The notes under the pieces were generated by a model. The model ran no database searches and was not told the DNA's origin. It worked only from the letters and a program-made list of their open reading frames with translations. Both the position numbers and the translations under genes were made by a program. This document shows positions 23,108 to 34,078 of a stretch of DNA of 64,000 nt, piece by piece. Positions within the stretch are counted from its first letter, which is position 1. Each line of letters starts with the position of its first letter. Source of the DNA: Apoda limacodes (lineage: Eukaryota; Arthropoda; Insecta; Lepidoptera; Limacodidae); NCBI GenBank assembly GCA_946406115.1, contig OX291562.1, forward strand, positions 1,828,001 through 1,892,000, read 5' to 3'.

Positions 23108-23805
23108 ATGGCCGAATTACTCACTGGCATGTCCCGGGAACAGATAGGGGAGATCATAAAGGTTTGCCTTCGTGATCACTCAGATCTAATCCAAGCCTAC
23201 GCTGTCCAGGCTGTGGCTGCCCACAAATCGTCCGACAACTCGGTACCCTCCCAATATTCGCCGCCGCGTGCCCCGTCCCGTTCGCGCTCTCGCTCGCGCA
23301 CTCGTTCGCGCTCTCTCTCCCGCGAACCCCGCTGTCGCGACCCGCTTGTCGCTCGCCGCGCTCTTCGGGCCCCTGTGCCCAATCGCCCCCCCACTCCGGT
23401 AGCCGATGAGACCCCTTCTCGACCTCCGAAACCGCACCCCTGTCTCTAGCAGCCGTAATGTCCGCTGAGTCGGCGTTGTCCGAGGACGACGAAGGCTTCA
23501 AAGTCCGACGAAGGCCTGGGGACCAAAAAGGGGAAAAAGCGGAAGAAGTCCGCCAAGTCCAAAAAGGCTTCGGCGGCATCCGCTCTGGAGTCTTCTACTC
23601 CTCCTCCCTCCGATTCCGAGGCTAAACGCCTCAAAGCGCCTAGCGCTTCCCCCTCTCCGTCCACCTCGGCGGCCAGCCCTGAGCCAACCGCCATGGACAC
23701 AACCCCCGCCGCCACCTCTTCGCAGGCCGACCGTCCCACTCCGGGACCAAGGCCAAGCGTATTAATTATACACACGCCCGCAATGATGCCGAGCGCGGCA
23801 TCAAA
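23108..23805 (+). pseudogene. Jockey ORF1 N-terminal part, copy 2
   Basis: Starts MAELLTGMSREQIGEIIKV at the ATG used to place the copy 1 start. The Arg/Ser-rich tract is longer in RS dipeptides than in copy 1. The frame breaks at 23449; the Ser/Pro and Lys-rich region continues in other frames to ~23750. At about 23750 some 80 bases present in copy 1 (5886-5963, coding VVIKDKGAWPN) are deleted. Product would be non-functional. Confidence 0.85.
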
Positions 23806-24831
23806 GTGCAGGTCCCGACACCGTCAGATTTCCGAAATCTGACGGCTTTCCTCACGGCCCAAAAGTATGAGTACCATACTTACTCGCTGGCCGAGGAACG
23901 CGTTCTCCGAGCAGTCATAAGGGGAGTTCCTAAGGAATTCTCCACTAAGACTGTTCAGGACGACCTGATCGTCCAAGGCCTCCCCGTACGGGAAGTACAT
24001 AGAATGTACAATGGCCGTAACAAGTCAGAGTGCTACGACATGGTGCTCGTAGTATTAGACCTGACCAAAGAAGGCAAAGCCATCTTTAACATTAAAGATG
24101 TGTGCAGCCTCAAGGGCGTCCGGGTCGAGACTCCGCACAAGCGGTCGAACCCGGGTCAATGCCACCGATGCCAGTTATATGGCCACGCACAGCGCAACTG
24201 CAAACGCAGACCGCGCTGCGTGAAATGTCTGCGCGATCACGCCACTCCGGATTGTGACGTATCCGACCCTGTCGCTTGCGTACTCTGTAGGAGCGAAGGC
24301 CACCCAGCGAATTACCGCGGGTGCCCCAAAGCTCCCAAACAGAGCTCGCGTAAACCCAAACAGGGTAAATCGCGTCCCCCCGCCCCCCGCCAACAGGCTC
24401 CGCTCGTGCCTGCACCCCTTCCCGCTGTCAACGCCTGGAGCCGTCCTCCAGCGCTAGTTGACGCGTTCAAATCGAAGGAGACAGACAAACTTTTGTCTAC
24501 ACTCCCCGGGCCCGTCTCAGTCACGGGTATTCCCTACCCCGCCCCTCTCATGTCCCGGGACATTCCGCGTCCAGCGCCTATGAGAAGTGCTCCCGCACCT
24601 CTCGCGCAAACGCGCCTTGCTCCCCCGCGCCCCTCTCTCGCGCTGCCCCGCAATGCCGCTCAGACGGCTGAGCAGCAGCACCTTGACATTCTCGCCGAAC
24701 TCTCTTGGGTTTGCGACGCAGCCTATTTCGAGGTCGTGTACGCCGAATACCGGTACAGATCACCGATCTCTCTCGAATGCTTGGCTTCATGGCTAAGCAT
24801 CGCGACTTCTTCGCCGCCCTCCGCAGGGTAG
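23806..24831 (+). pseudogene. Jockey ORF1 C-terminal part with three zinc knuckles, copy 2
   Basis: Open for 341 codons. The first ~100 residues are the domain that usually precedes the knuckles in Jockey-type ORF1 (VLRAVIRGVPKEFSTK, REVHRMYNGRNKSECYDMVL). Then three CCHC-type zinc knuckles, CHRCQLYGHAQRNC, CVKCLRDHATPDC and CVLCRSEGHPANYRGC, which bind nucleic acid. The rest is Pro/Ala-rich and ends at a TAG 22 bases before the ORF2 ATG. The internal methionine start is arbitrary: this is the continuation of the frame begun at 23108. It supplies the segment missing from copy 1. Confidence 0.9.
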
Positions 24832-24852
24832 CTCCAAAACCTTAAAACCAAA

Positions 24853-25755
24853 ATGGATTGCAAAACCGCGCGCGAAAAACCCCGGTCCGTCTCCATAGGC
24901 TATTTTAATGCCAACGGTCTCCGCAACCAAAGAGAGGAATTATCGCAATTCCTCTCGTTCCAAAAACCGGACGTCTTCCTCATCCAGGAAACGTTCCTAA
25001 AGCCCGCTGTCCGTACCCCTTTGATCGCGAACTATCGCACCGTCCGTAATGATAGAACTTCCTCCAATCTCGGAGGCACTCTCATCTATTACAGGCGCTC
25101 CCTGCATTGCTCCCCTATCGATCCTCCACCACTTACGAATTTAGAAGCATCCGTCTGCCGCTTAGCGATGACCGGCCATCAGCCGATCATCATTGCATCG
25201 GTTTATCTCTCTCCCCTAAAAGACTTGCTCGAGAGCGACCTTCAGTCGCTCTTAAGTTTAGGCGACGCCGTCATTCTTGCCGGCGACCTAAATTGCAAGT
25301 ATCGCCGCTGGAACTCTTCTGTAACTTCACGGAGAGGCAGACTCCTTGACGATTGAGTTGACAGACTAAACTTTGACATTATCGCTCCCATGACGCCCAC
25401 TTTCTTTCCCCACAATACTAGGAACAACCCTGACGTACTGGACATAGCACTTCTAAAGAATGTAAGGCTAAGCTTTCGTTCTATAGAGGTGCTTGACGAA
25501 CTTGACTCGGACCACCGCCCTGTTGTCCTCCGATTAGGTTCCCCTTCGGACTCTTCACCCGACACTAGAACCGTGACGGACTGGGATAAATTTGGGCAAT
25601 TGCTCGAAAATCCCAGCTCGCCACATCTAGACCGGGTTCCCAACGTAATCTCATCCGCGACCGACCTAAACGTAGCTATCGACTCACTCACTAGCCACCT
25701 GACCGCCACCGTTCAAGCTCAAGACAGGTGCCGGTTGGTGATTATCACCACCTAA
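24853..25755 (+). pseudogene. Jockey ORF2 endonuclease domain, copy 2
   Basis: Begins with the native ATG (MDCKTAREKPRSVSI). Endonuclease motifs are complete: YFNANGLRNQREEL, DVFLIQETFLKP, GGTLIYYRR, VYLSPLKDLL, VILAGDLNCKYRRWNS and LDSDHRPVVLRL. A TGA at 25354-25356 interrupts the frame where copy 1 has TTA. The frame ends at 25753-25755 at the same shifted position as in copy 1 (near 7235), where the RT frame starts in another register. Confidence 0.9.
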
Positions 25756-26661
25756 TCCTGCCTCAGCACATCAGGTCGCTAATGACTGAGCGTAACGCGG
25801 CCCGCCGCGCACGCGATCGCGCTCCCACTACCGAAAATAAAGCTCGCTTCAACGACTTACACCGCCGTGTAAGAACCGCTGTAGCTGAGCTCCGCGCCCA
25901 ACGTTTCGGTGATCTTATGGAGAACATTTCTCCTTCTCACCAAGCTTATTGGCACTTAGCCAGAGCTCTAAAATCCGAAACCGCAAACTCTCTCCCTCCG
26001 TTAACTCGTCCCAACAACGTTCCCGCGTTCAATGACGACGAAAAAGCGGATTGCCCAGCGTTCAGCCTCCAAGCCCAATGTGCCTTAAGCACACAGCCCT
26101 TCGATCCCGACCACGTGCGCGAGGTAGACGGCGAAGTGGAGCGCAGAACTTCTCTGCCTCCACAAGACCCCCTGCCCCCTGTCACTGTCGACGAAGTCGT
26201 ACAGGTCATCAAAGACCTACGCCCCCGTAAAGCTCCCGGTGCTGACGGTATCTCTAACGATATCCTAAAGCGCCTCACTCTTCCCCTTATCTGCCTCCTA
26301 GTAGCGATTTTTAACGCTGCTATGGAACATTGCATCTTTCCTTCTCAATGAAAAGATGCAATTGTTATAGGCATCCATAAGCCGGGCAAAGCTCGTACCG
26401 AGCCGTCCTCCTATCGCCCCATAAGTTTACTAAAGGCCCTTGGTAAACTCTATGAACGTCATCTCCTCGCTCGCCTACGGAACGCTATAGTCTCCAGAGG
26501 CATTTTAATAGACGAGCAGTTTGGCTTCCGTGCCAAACACTCATGCGTCCATCAAGTCCTCCGCATAACGGAACATATTCTTACTGGCTTTCAACCAGCG
26601 TTAGGTAAGACCCGTCACACGGGCGCTGTCTTCTTCGATGTAGTGAAAGCTTTCGACAAAG
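25728..26661 (+). pseudogene. Jockey ORF2 RT domain, truncated, copy 2
   Basis: Matches copy 1 from the linker to RT motif A. Visible motifs: RKAPGADGIS, then after a TGA at 26349-26351 (TGG in copy 1) GIHKPGKARTEPSSYRPI, EQFGFRAKHSCVHQVLR and FFDVVKAFDK, where it is cut at 26661. Motifs B' and C are missing. Confidence 0.88.
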
Positions 26662-27264
26662 AGAGGTAGGGCACTGCAAGTATTCGCTCGAATAAGCTGC
26701 CCGAACAAATAAAGCGGGGCATAGCGAGTACTTGCTCGAATGAGCGGCCCGAACTGGGGAAGTACCTCCACCTTACAGAAAACCGCGGCCACAATAACAC
26801 TAACATTGAGTAGTGTTGTGTTCCTGGCGGTGAGTAAGGTTGCCAGAGCTCTCTCTTTGAGGATTCGCTGCGCGGACAGCGGAGGACCGACGGTGCTTGT
26901 TGCTGTCATTGCTCGGCGTAGACGCGGCGTGCTGTTTCGGCGGTCAGGGAGACCTGATGAAACGGCTGACCGCTGGCCGCCCGCAGGTTGAACGGGTTCC
27001 CGAACCCAGGGATCACTTAATTTCCGCCTTGGGAGGCTGATCCGCCAACCTGTGTAAAGTCTCTGAAGTAGTAGTCGTGCCGGAGAAGGAGACCGGAGTG
27101 GACCCGGCTACTACAACAGAGGGGGATCAGGGGCCCTTCCGCCCGCCGTGCCAGCAACCGTATCATCTGTGTTGAGCTTCGGCAGTCTTAGTACCGCAAC
27201 TTTTTGTCTTCTAAGCTGTCTGTGCAGTGAATCCTCATCCGTAGTCTAAGTAACTTCAAACAAA
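26662..27264 (+). other. LINE-2 5' UTR
   Basis: GC-rich leader between the Jockey junction and the ATG at 27265. Contains a near-repeat CGAGTACTTGCTCGAAT / AAGTATTCGCTCGAAT around 26680 and 26726. Short ORFs on both strands are not supported. Confidence 0.6.
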
Positions 27265-30221
27265 ATGGCTAGGAACAGAAAAAAGAAAAGAGTTTTGACA
27301 GCGGCTACTCCATCCACATATAATGTGGATTTTTGCAACATAAGGGGTATTCACGCAAATCTTACCGCAGTCCATCACCATCTCGAGACTGCGCAGCCAA
27401 CCATTCTTTTTCTAACGGAGACGCAGATATCCTGCCCGGCCGACACATCATACCTTCGTTATCCCGGCTACAAACTCGAGCACAATTTTTTTGAGTCGTG
27501 CCGGTGTATGTATGTTCGTCCGGGAGGATATCTGCTGTCGCCGACTTCATAGCCTTGAAGACAGGGACCTGTCGATATTGTGGGTGCGCGTAGATCATGG
27601 GGGCCACACTCGTATCTATGCGGGTCTCATAGCGGTGACACGGACGTAACTCGACTCTTCACGCACCTGAGTTTGACGACTGACAAAGTTCTAGAGCAAT
27701 ATCCTACAGCAGAATTAGTTATTTTGGGAGACTTTAACGCCCACCATCGTGAGTGGCTCATTTCTCGAACCAATAACTATGCAGGGATATCTGCTCATGA
27801 ATTTGCTCTGACCTATGGATTCTCTCAGCTGGTACTTTCTCCAACGAGAATACCAGATATTGAGGACCATACAAGCTCCTTACTGGACCTTCTGCTGACT
27901 ACACGTCCGGATGGATACTCCGTCTCAGTGGATGCGCCTCTTGGCTCCTCGGACCACTGTCTCATCCGGACTCAAATGTCATGCACACAACCTGATCCTT
28001 CTGGGCCAACTAATTGGCGTCGTGTGTGGCATTATAAGTCGGCAGACTGGGATGGATTGCGAGAATTTTATGCATCGTACCCGTGGAGGCAGATCTGCTA
28101 TAGCTCAGAAGATCCTGACGTCTGCGCAGCCGCAGTCACTGAGACAATCCTCGCTGGTATGGAATGTTTCATTCCTAACCTGCGAGTAGCTGCCGGCGTC
28201 AAAAAACGACCGTGGTTTAATAGGCCTTGCAGAGAAGCTAAAATTCTTAAGCAAACTGCGTATGAGGCTTGGACCACGGCTCGTAATAATAAGGATCCGA
28301 ATATTTCTGAGTTAAAACGCAAATTAAATGCTGCCTCGAGGTTCAGTAAGAAAGCAACTGCCAGAGCAAAATTCCAATTCATCGGCAAAATAGGTGGGCG
28401 ACTTGCGAGCTATCCTTCTGGGAGTCGTGCTTTCTGGTCGCTTGCTAAAGCTGCCGAGGGGAACTTCTGCCAGTCGTCATTACCACCACTGCGAAAGACC
28501 GATGGTGACTTGGCCCACAGTGCAAAAGAGAAAGCCGATCTATTGGGCAGTCTCTTTGCCTCTAACTCGAATGTGAACGACGAAGGCGCTGTACCACCTA
28601 CTTTACCGTGGTGCGGTAAGACCATGCCGGAAATCTCTATAACACAGCGCGAGGTCCGGCGGGCGTTGCTTTCCCTACACGTTCATAAGTCGAGTGGGCC
28701 AGACGGCATACCAGCAGTGGTGCTTAAGCAGTGTGCTCCTGAGTTATGTCCTGTACTCACGCGCCTCTTCACGCTTTCCTACCACACTAGGCAATTTCCG
28801 TCTTCATGGAAGACTGCAAATGTGCACCCGGTGCCCAAAAAGGGCGATAGATCAGATCCATCGAATTACAGGCCTATCGCTATAACCTCTCTCCTCTCCA
28901 AGGTGATGGAGCGTGTGATCAACACACAGCTTTTGAGATACCTAGAAAAACACGACCTGATCAGTGACCGTCAATATGGCTTTCGCCACGGTCGCTCAAC
29001 TGGTGACCTTCTAGTGTATCTCACACACCGATGGGCACTAGCCATTGAGAGTCAGGGGGAGGCATTGGCATGTAGCCTAGACATAGCGAAGGCGTTCGAT
29101 CGGGTCTGGCACCGGGGTCTTCTATCGAAGTTGCCTTCTTACGGAGTGCCCGAGGGTTTGTGCAAATGGGTGGCTAGCTTTTTGTCCGGCAGAAGCATAC
29201 GAGCCGTAGTTGACGGTAGTTGCTCTGATAGCATGGACATTAATGCTGGTGTCCCGCAAGGCTCTGTGCTGTCTCCTACGCTGTTCCTACTGCACATCAA
29301 TGATATGTTGGACATCAACAACATACATTGCTATGCAGATGACAGTACTGGAGACGCTTATTACACGGGCCGTGCAAGCATCCCACGTTCCGTTGTGGAG
29401 GAAAAGCGTGAAGAACTTGTGTCTCAAATCGAGATCGGTCTGTCCAAGGTCTCTGACTGGGTCGGGAAAACTTGGTCCGATTCAACCCTTCAAAGACACA
29501 AGTCTGCGCGTTCACCGCTAAGAAAACCCCATTCACTGTAGTCCCACAATTCCAGAACACTCCCCTCTCCATCTCCAAGAGCATTGGAATCCTTGGCGTT
29601 GACATCTCCAGCGATGTTCAGTTCCGAGATCATTTGCTAGACAAGGTAAAGCTGGCGTCCAAAAAACTTGGTGTACTCAACAGAGCGAAGCAGTACTTCA
29701 CGTCAGGGCAAAGGTTGCTACTTTACAAGTCGCAAGTCCGGCCCCATATGGAGTACTGCTGCCATCTCTGGGCGGGTGCATCCGGATACCAGCTTGACCC
29801 TTTTGACTCGGTTCAACGACGGGCTGTGAGAATTGTCGACGATCCCAAACTCACTTACGGTATCGAGCCCTTAAGTCTGAGGAGAGACTTTGCCTCACTG
29901 TGTGTGTTCTACCGCTTGTACAATGGGTTGTGTTCTGAGGAATTGTTCGAAATGATGCCCACGGCTACTTTCTACCATCGCACCGCTCGCCATCGGCAGG
30001 GAATTCATTCTCACACTTTAGAACCTAAATGGTCGCGTACAGTGCGGTTTCAGAGAAACTTCCTCCCGCGAACGCTTAAGTTGTGGAATGAGCTCCCTGC
30101 CAAGGTTTTCTGCAAGGACTACAGTATGGAGTTCTTCAAGAAAGAAGTTATTAGATTTCTGAAGGGTCGGCAACGCGCGAGTGATGCCCCTAGTGTTGCA
30201 AGCGTCCATAGGCTACGGTGA
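27265..30221 (+). pseudogene. LINE-2 endonuclease-reverse transcriptase ORF
   Basis: Starts MARNRKKKRVLTA. The APE endonuclease is spread over three frames, with frameshifts near 27520 and 27625: FCNIRGIHANL, FLTETQI, VILGDFNAHHREW, LDLLLTTRPDGY and PLGSSDHCLI. RT follows in frame 27640-29541: HKSSGPDGIPAVVLKQ, NYRPIAITSLLSKVMERV, RQYGFRHGRSTGDLL, motif A SLDIAKAFDRVWH, motif B' GVPQGSVLSPTLF, motif C CYADDST. An indel near 29462 shifts to the C-terminal part (29472-30221): VRFNPSKTQVCAF, SQVRPHMEYCCHLW, LWNELPAKVF. Catalytic residues are present, so inactivation is by frameshifts only. Confidence 0.92.
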
Positions 30222-30349
30222 CCGCTTACCATCAGGCGGACCGTAGGCTTGTTTGCCACCTTTTTTCATTTTTCAATAATTTTTCATGGATGCAATTTGT
30301 GTTGCATTCTTGCAGCGGTGATAACACGATGTAGCGTGCGGTGTTAACA

Positions 30350-31509
30350 AAGCCCCCCCGTCGCAGGGTGTGCAACATACTGCGACAAAATTAAGGACAC
30401 CGTACGTTACCTGTTCGATGACTTTTACTTTACGTTTATTTTAACAAGTATATTCAATACTTATACATTCAACTTATTGGCTTTACGAAGAACCAGTAGG
30501 TTCATAACCTACAACTTAATAAAAACCTATTTTAAAACTTTCCCAAGTTACTCATATACCCTCATTTACCTACCTACCTATACACATAGGGGAGTACTCA
30601 ACACCCGGAGAAACTCTTTATTTTTACACGGTAGGTACATAAATATACATAACATTTTACAAACAATAAATTTCACTTAAAGTCTACATTACAAAGTTAG
30701 ACTTTTTTACTAATGACTTTCCTTTGCGTTATTGTATTTTTACATTTTCACGAATTTTTTATAAGATAGTGTTTACACATATAAAAACTTATACGATGTA
30801 GTTACAATACAACCGTGCGTCACATATTTGATTTACGAATGTGGCACTTTTTACAAATATTGTGCTTAACTTTTACGTTCTGCCGCAGTGACTGCGACAT
30901 TAAGAATTTTCACCCTAGCTGCGACTCAGCTGATACATTTTTATTTAGGTCATTGACTTTTATTATTAGGTTTTTACACTCGATACTATTCTAAAACTTT
31001 GCCTACCTACTTTTATACTTCCCATGAGGTTTGCAATCGATTTTGTGATCAAAGATCCTTAACTTGTTTACTAGGTAAACCAGCACCCTTTACCTCTAAA
31101 TTCCCCTTGACATTTATTACCCTCTTGTCTCTCTGACAATTATTTACTTAAAAGGAGAATATTAGCCAGGCACTTTTACTGATTGCCAAGCAAAACACTT
31201 ATACAGTAGGTAGGTAAGACAGATAAAATATACCTAATTCGAGATAAATACCTAAGTTTCACTTTAGCTTGCGGATCAAATAACTAAATCTGTTCGACAA
31301 CGAACTTGTACCCATTACCTCTAAACTCAATCATGTTTAGCCAAGTACTTTAAGATTGGTCGCAAGAACTGTTACTTTAAATCAATACTTTAAAAATTAT
31401 ATAGCAAATTGAAATTGACCTTTACAATTTGAACTTTGAATATAAAACACATATCAAATTTTTATACACAAGTTCACCTTAAACTATAACACTTAGTGTC
31501 CCTATTGTA
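30350..31509 (-). other. Pao internal region without recognisable pol
   Basis: Lies between the gag-protease remnant and the 3' LTR, where RT, RNase H and integrase would be expected. It is A+T-rich, has no long ORF and no RT or integrase motif on either strand. The 30353-30359 C-run (G-run on the element strand) is the candidate polypurine tract. Most of pol has been replaced or deleted. Confidence 0.5.
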
Positions 31510-33746
31510 CTAAGAGTTCTTAAAAACACGAGAATTATACTGTTTCACTTCATTAATCACTTCATTGGGACAATGACTTTGCTCATCACTATTGTCTAGG
31601 CACTCGCGATAAACCTTTTGTATTAAAAATCGGTACTTAAGAAGTTCTTTTTCTTTCATTCTTTTTCGAGATGTTTCTAGAAGAGTTTTGTCTTCTTTTC
31701 TGCAACCCTGGTTCGCCTCTCTGGTGTGTGGTTTCTTTGTAGGCTCGACGTTTAACCGCCCGCCGGGCTGTGTCAAAGAAATGTTCGTTTCTTGTGAGGT
31801 GCGAATAGGTATTGCGTCGTCCGTTTGACAATACCCGATGTAAACACAGTCGTGTATTGGTTGTGTTTCGCCTTCAGTTTTGCCATGCAAAACCCATCCG
31901 AGTTTTGTCTTTGAAGCCACGGGCTGATCCGGTTGGCCTCGTTTCCACTTCCTTGTGACGATAAGTTCCCAGTTGTCTTGGTCGAGCAGTATAGTGGGAA
32001 CGGCTTGTTCATAAGTCAGCTGATCGGCTATCCCACTGAGATGTTTACAGCCTTCGATGTCACTGCGTTTGATAGATTGCGTAGTGAACTTCAAACTGGG
32101 TACGGTTCTCGCACCTTTAACGATCAGCTGATCCTTTTGGTGTTGCCCACGTATACTGAAGGTGACACTTTTGCTTCTTTGAGCTTTTATCTTGCCGGAG
32201 ATGCCTCGTATCGTCAATTTTCGCTGTGGTCCGGTGGCCCCAATCTTATTTGCCAAGTCTTCCGTTAGAATGGTCACACTGGAACCCTCGTCGAGCAGGC
32301 AGTAGGTGTTGAAGTCTCCATTGGGACCTGAGACAACAACGGGTGCAATTTTAAGCAGCACCCTGCCTTGAGTGGTCGCGGCGGCGACATGTTCGAACAT
32401 TGGTTCTTCATGTGGCGGTGGCGGCGGCGGTGCGTCGGCCGGGCGTTCGCGTCTTTCCCTTGTTTCGTGCAGCAATCTGTGGTGAGACAGCTGGCAGCCA
32501 TTGACTCCACATAGTTTAGAACGGCAGTTGTCTCTTCGATGCGAACCTCTTAAGCATAGAAAGCAAGCTCGTATCGTTTTTAGATATTCCCACCGCTCAG
32601 GTATACTTTTCTTTAAAAAAGCGGGACATCTCGTCATTTCGTGGTTGCCTTTGCACAGTGGGCACGTAGTAGGCCCCTTTTTTCTTTCTTCAGCGACGTA
32701 AATATCTCCGTCGAGTCGTCTTTCGTAACTTTGCTCAACTTCACTATGGTACAATTTTTCGTTCGGTCTCGAAAACTTTTTTGGTTACGGTTAGTACGCT
32801 CTTTTTCTGGCAACGCGTAGCTTCCGCACTTGTCTGCTTCCAAGTTGAGAAAGTCGGCTATTTTCTTGAGTTCTGGTACGTCATCTGACCGTCCAGCTTT
32901 GTAGTCGAACCATTTCGATCTCAATATGGGAGTAAGCTTATCACATACTACTCGCGCTATCTCTGGGTTGTAAAGGTATTCACGTTTGTTCAAAGCCTCT
33001 ACTGTCGCCACTGTGTTGTTTATTTTACATGCAAAAATACATAATTCTCGAGGTGACTCGTTCAACTTATGTAAGTTTCTTAACTTATCCATTTCTGAAA
33101 TAATTATTATTTCGGGTCTCCCAAATCTGCGTTCCAGCATTGAGACAATAATTTCCGGGTCGGGATCGACCAACAACAAGCTGGACACAGTTTCTTTTGC
33201 CGTAAACTGTAGGCTTTTCCGTAGCCTAGCTACATTCTCTACTTTGGAAAAATATTTCGCTGTACTCTGGTAAGACGATCGATAATTTACCCATTCGCTT
33301 GTGTTTCCCGAGAACGTTGGTAGTTCCTGAACGTATCGAAGGGCGGCGCTAGTTGTATTTTTCTGTCGCACGGTTTCCGCTTATGCATTGGCTAGCATAG
33401 CTACATCGACGGTCGAACTTCCTTCCATTTTCCGTATGGATTTATCCCCGACATTTTCCTGCCGGTTTTGTTCGACGTCGGTCAAATTTCGAATTTTTTT
33501 CGTGCGACGGTGGCGCCCCCTGGTGGGGATTTTCGGCGATTGCTAATAATGCAGGTGGCCCCTGCTGCTCTTCAATCCACTCTCTTTCCCTTGGTTCTCT
33601 GTTGACGTTTTCGTCTTCAGAATCTGACTCCTCAGCCAGTCTGGCGAGGCGTGCCTTTGCCCATTCGGCCTGTGCACGTACTTCTTCTAGCCGTAGTCGT
33701 GCTAGTTCTTCTTTAGCTTCCAATTGTAGCACTAGCTTATTTGCCG
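31510..33746 (-). pseudogene. Pao gag and aspartic protease remnant
   Basis: Minus-strand coding remnant in three frames. Part 1 (33746-33442): a charged coiled coil (EELARLRLEEVRAQAEWA). Part 2 (33371-32700): the capsid-like region typical of BEL/Pao gag (LPTFSGNTSEWVNY, LRKSLQFTAKET). Part 3 (32754-31510): zinc-finger cysteines in CPLCKGNHEMTRC, CFLCLRGSHRRDNC and CGVNGCQLSHHRLLH, followed by a retropepsin-like active site CLLDEGSSVTIL and GWVLHGKTEGE. Frameshifts near 33450 and 32770 and a TAA at 33380 break it. The normal start is lost to the Jockey fragment, and after the protease the frame ends at 31510 in unusual sequence without RT. Confidence 0.88.
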
Positions 33747-34078
33747 AGGCCGCCTAACAATAGTTTTACGACCGTGACCGGGTCGATCGGGGAGACGATA
33801 CGTTGTGGATTTTGCGTACGCTCGAAAAAGCCAAGTCTTTAAAGTATTGGGGAATCCTGGGAAGTTCGAAGTCTCTGTGTAGGTCCGCATTGCGAACGTA
33901 CCAAGAGGCTCCAGAGGCCGCTCTGAGAAAGCGGTTTTGGAGGGTCTGGAGTTTGTGGAGATTGCGCTTGGACAGCGCAAAGACTACGCTAGCATAAGCT
34001 AGTATGGGGCGGATACAAGTTGTGTAAAGATTTAGCTTATTTCCAAGCGACATCTTACTATACTTGCCTATCATGGGG
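33747..34078 (-). pseudogene. Jockey ORF2 C-terminal fragment between Pao LTR and gag
   Basis: Minus-strand sequence equivalent to about 8713-9078 of Jockey copy 1: MIGKYSKMSLGNKLNLYTTC, ALSKRNLHKLQTLQNRF and SWYVRNADLHRDFELP, ending with a small internal deletion near VRKIHN. It has neither a Jockey 5' end nor a poly-A. It abuts LTR sequence at 34078/34079 and gag at 33746/33747, replacing the last ~200 bases of the LTR, the primer-binding site and the gag start. Confidence 0.9.

Larger units (their letters stand above)
22326..26661 (+). mobile_element. Jockey-type LINE, copy 2 (5'-complete, 3'-truncated)
   Basis: Inserted in the Pao 3' LTR: LTR sequence runs to 22325, where the other LTR continues ACCTAAC but this one changes to CTTTTCATTCCCGATTC. 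The element has its 5' UTR, ORF1 and the first two thirds of ORF2. It stops in RT motif A (AFDK, 26660) where LINE-2 begins. It starts further upstream than copy 1 and may have the genuine 5' end. The rest of ORF2 and the 3' UTR are absent. Confidence 0.92.
26662..30262 (+). mobile_element. LINE-2, nearly full-length CR1/Jockey-superfamily element
   Basis: Non-LTR retrotransposon following directly on truncated Jockey copy 2. It has a ~600-base 5' UTR, one long EN-RT coding region (27265-30221, frameshifted) and the start of its 3' UTR. Compared with copies at 6074, 52377 and 59505 it lacks the terminal TAGTGGTATA plus poly-A, so its 3' end was deleted after insertion. The exact clade (CR1-, Daphne- or Kiri-like) is uncertain. 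Its 3' end is the most repeated LINE sequence in the window. Confidence 0.9.
20870..30349 (-). repeat. Pao 3' LTR, split by Jockey copy 2 and LINE-2
   Basis: LTR sequence occupies 20870-22325 and about 30263-30349. It matches the other LTR (34079-35576) and the solo LTR (48857-51153). About 150 bases expected between the two parts are missing. On the minus strand, the 30353-30359 tract reads GGGGGGG just ahead of TGTTAACACC, in the position of a polypurine tract. The right end forms a hairpin (TGATAACAC...GTGTTAACA). Confidence 0.8.

Noticed and set aside
30283..30349. Helitron 3' end (hairpin near a repeated terminus)
   Set aside because: The hairpin lies at the LTR terminus of the Pao family, which has TG...CA ends and 5-bp target duplications. 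Helitrons make no duplication.
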